Assembly (NCBI GenBank): GCA_031280545.1
Contig: JAITGP010000001.1
Coordinates: 9,728 to 73,727, forward strand
DNA length: 64,000 bases
Reading direction: 5' to 3'
Source of the DNA: Candidatus Peribacteria bacterium
GTDB lineage: Bacteria; Patescibacteria; JAEDAM01; Absconditabacterales; Absconditicoccaceae
The notes under the pieces are model-generated. The model made no database searches, was not told the DNA's origin, and worked only from the letters and a program-made list of their open reading frames with translations. The translations under genes were made by a program, and so were the position numbers. Positions 61,548 to 64,000 of this stretch are shown here, piece after piece (positions within the stretch are counted from its first letter, which is position 1; the number at the start of each line of letters is the position of its first letter).

Positions 61548-64000
61548 ATGATGAAAAAACTGATTAAAATTTTCTGGAAATCTGGAAGCTGATATTTTTT
61601 AGCTTTCATTCTTTTGTTGCTTTTTGGTTTTACAATAAATGTTGTACAAGCTGATAACACTATGGAAAGAACGCCTGTATTTTATGTAGACTTTGAAGAC
61701 GGGACTACACAAGATACCATTAGTGGTAGTCCAGCAAGCACGGGAATGGTGGATATTGTCAGTAATTGAAGTGGTGGATATGTAGCACAATTTGCTAGAT
61801 TGGCTGGCAGATCACTTCAATATGATATAAGTGCAAATGTAAATGATGTTCTGAATAATGTAAATTCATGAGGATTTACAGTTGCAATGAGAGTAATGTA
61901 TACAAACCTAGCCCCAATTAATAATAACAACTATGAAGTATTAATGGCAAGACGGAAATGATCAAATAATGCTCAATGGTTCATAGGAGGACGAAGTGGA
62001 AGTCGCATTAATATATTTACATCTTCTGCTGGAGCAGCAACGGTTTTAGATAAATCCATTACTTTCTCTCAACCAACACCATGAGTATGGTATACTCTTA
62101 TCTTTTCTTATGATGGAACACAGTATACTACCTATAATAATGGAGTATTTGTAAGTTCAGGGTCAGAAACATTAAAGCCAAGTACGGATAGTACACTAGA
62201 ATTTGGACGTATAGTAAGTGAAACTGCTGCTACAAGATGATTTAATGGGGCTATTGATAGTATTGGTATCCGATCATGAGTTGCAGTAGGAGAAGATATA
62301 GCTTATCTCATAGAGACCTTAGGAACTGGAGATTCTGTTGTTGCTGGTCCTATCTATCATGATGTAGAAAATCAGTCTTTCATTACCAGTGATGGATTAG
62401 AAATTTTCTATAACGTGTATTATAACTCTGCATTAAGTGGTCCTATTGTAATTACTTCTGATACATGGAATGGAGTAGTAGCACCATATTGAACAGAAAT
62501 GAAAGGTATGAGAAATAATTTTGATTTTATTGGTGCTACAATGACTACCAGAGGGAAAGGTTCTTCGCAAGGAGACGCACAGGCTTTTGGATATGACTGC
62601 AAGGACATATATGAACTTGCTAATCATCTAAAAACTCTCCTTTCTGGTTATTATGATCCTGCACAATGAGTACACTTAATGGGTGCTTCTGGGGGAGGAG
62701 GAAGAGCCTTAGTGTGTGCAGGAAGATATCCAGATTTTTTTACTTCTGTATATGCTGCTGCTAGCGTATCTAGCCTAACTAGATGGTATACTATTGAAAC
62801 TAATCCTCAAATCAATTCTGATAGAGATACTATGAGAAGAAGAACCTGAATCAATGTAGGTGCAGAATATCATCCGATAGGATTTCCTTCTGTGAATGGA
62901 TCAGTAGAAAATCAGGAGGCATATGATGCAAGAGATGGAGGTTTGATAGGAGCATATAATACTTTGGCATCGGTTTATTTATCTCATGGAGATGCCGATC
63001 CTAGAGTAGATATTTCTTTGGATCAAGCATATGATACTATTTGGCATAATTCCAATAAGACCAATGATTATGAATTTTATACTTGTGTATGAGAAGGACA
63101 TAATTGGTGTAATTATGCTTCAGGAAGTCAATGGGTTAATAACCATAAATGAATACTGACTTTACCTACTTCATGAGACTTTAGAATTGGAGGCCGAGTA
63201 GAAACAAAGAAGTTTAAAATTGAGTTTTTGAAAGATGTAGGATATATGGGAACTGTGAACTATCAATTAAAAGATAACGATCAATTCAAATTTATTGTTA
63301 AACCAGCTACTTATACTGGAGAGACTGAAGTTTTAGTAAAAGATGTAGATGAAAATTTAGATATTAAAGATAATGGTGTAGTGATTGGAAATCTGAGTGG
63401 TGGAGTAGTAAGTAATGTCGCTTCATCTTATAGTATTACTTACAATGGAACAACGAAAGAACTTGATATTATTTTGCAGACATTAAGTAGTACAGGAAAT
63501 ATAATAGAAGGAATTACCCCAACTATGACAAATCCAAGCAATCCTACTAACCCAACTAGTCCTTCTTGATGAGGTGGTGGAAACTCTGCTTCAAAGGACA
63601 ACTGTCCAAACGGCGACTTCAGCCAAAGCTACTATGATGGAGAATGTGGAAGTAGAATGTCAGAGAATTGAGAACCAGAGAATGTCGGAGAATGAAAACA
63701 GGACAGTAATTCTCTGGAATTCTCAGGGGATAATTCTCCGACATTCTCCAATGAAATATTATCCGCCTACCAATTCGCCTACTCCCACAACATCACCACC
63801 CTCGCACCACTAGCTTCTGCTGACCCTCAAGGTACCGTTATTCGTGGGCATCTCGCTAAAATGGTAGTCAACTATGCTCTCAATGTCCTCTGAAAAACTT
63901 TACCTGCTAAAGTCCCTGCCTCCTGTCATCGAAAAGATGGGGCTAACGCTTGGGAATCTTCTGAAATCAAAGACTTTGCGGTGAAAGCTTGTCAGCTTGG
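61548..64000 (+). CDS. Secreted surface protein: LamG-like, esterase and SLH-like domains, 3' partial
   Basis: At least 817 aa, cut by the window end. ATG 61548, signal segment (IFWKSGSYFLAFILLLLFGF). LamG/concanavalin-like domain (FTVAMRVMY, TYNNGVFVSSGS), then an alpha/beta-hydrolase with HLMGASGGGGRALV (nucleophile Ser), LSHGDADPRV (Asp) and CVGEGHNW (His). A linker follows, then an SLH-like region (ILSAYQFAYSHNITTL, RGHLAKMVVNYALNVL) of a type often seen in Gracilibacteria. About 18 UGA-Gly codons in the window. Confidence 0.8.

Overview
The window is about 37% GC bacterial DNA that only makes sense if UGA is read as glycine (translation table 25). Under the standard code most genes break at TGA. 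Read as Gly, the pieces join in the same frame, and the UGA falls on conserved glycines: lspA (TLGNLLDR), coaD (MKGSAIYPG), mnmA (SGGVDS), rsmE (LGDTVLR), a PIF1-type Walker A (GKAGTGKS) and phosphatase motifs GDxxDRG. Real stops are TAA or TAG. I counted more than 130 in-frame UGA codons. This code is established for the CPR/Patescibacteria lineages Absconditabacteria (SR1) and Gracilibacteria (BD1-5). The window does not tell me which of the two. All coordinates below are for table-25 genes, so most are longer than standard-code predictions.

Layout. 1-13 kb: a VirD4-like ATPase with an S1 tail, TrmB regulator, murA, lspA, an SSB-like protein, cell-wall proteins, a metallophosphoesterase, two probable structured RNAs and a type IV pilin. 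13-21.7 kb: dprA, then a dedicated operon (promoter 14131) of a 111-aa protein, a 2276-aa giant protein (membrane segment, Lys-Gln-Gly repeats, coiled coil, PP2A-like phosphatase, RelA/SpoT-like C-terminus) and a 105-aa downstream protein; this looks like an effector with an immunity partner. 21.7-25 kb: an AbiEi/AbiEii toxin-antitoxin pair flanked by 101-bp direct repeats made from the tail of a PIF1-WYL helicase. 25-34 kb: VanY-like peptidase, malic enzyme, CDF transporter, a small operon (coiled coil, GT8, TfoX_C, methyltransferase), rplA, sortase, tRNA-Thr. 34-41 kb: a minus-strand accessory island with a second AbiEii-type toxin-antitoxin pair, a beta-barrel-like protein, an EgtD-like methyltransferase fusion and a TrmB regulator, punctuated by near-identical terminator repeats. 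41-61 kb: a CoaD-CoaE-HD fusion, a truncated lepA, mnmA, dnaG, rsmE, nusB, patatin, rubrerythrin, tilS, ClpC, MazG-like, RNHCP, CapA and L,D-transpeptidase genes. 61.5-64 kb: the start of a large surface protein (LamG-like, esterase, SLH-like) cut by the window end.

Two themes cross the window. First, small GC-rich palindromic repeats sit not only between genes but in frame inside housekeeping genes (tilS three times, dnaG, rsmE, mnmA, malic enzyme, patatin), adding peptide inserts without breaking them. Second, the gene set fits a small host-dependent cell with a peptidoglycan wall, competence/type IV pilus genes, surface proteins and candidate effectors. Transcription appears to use a uniform promoter (TTGAC/TTGAA, 16-17 bp, TATACT).
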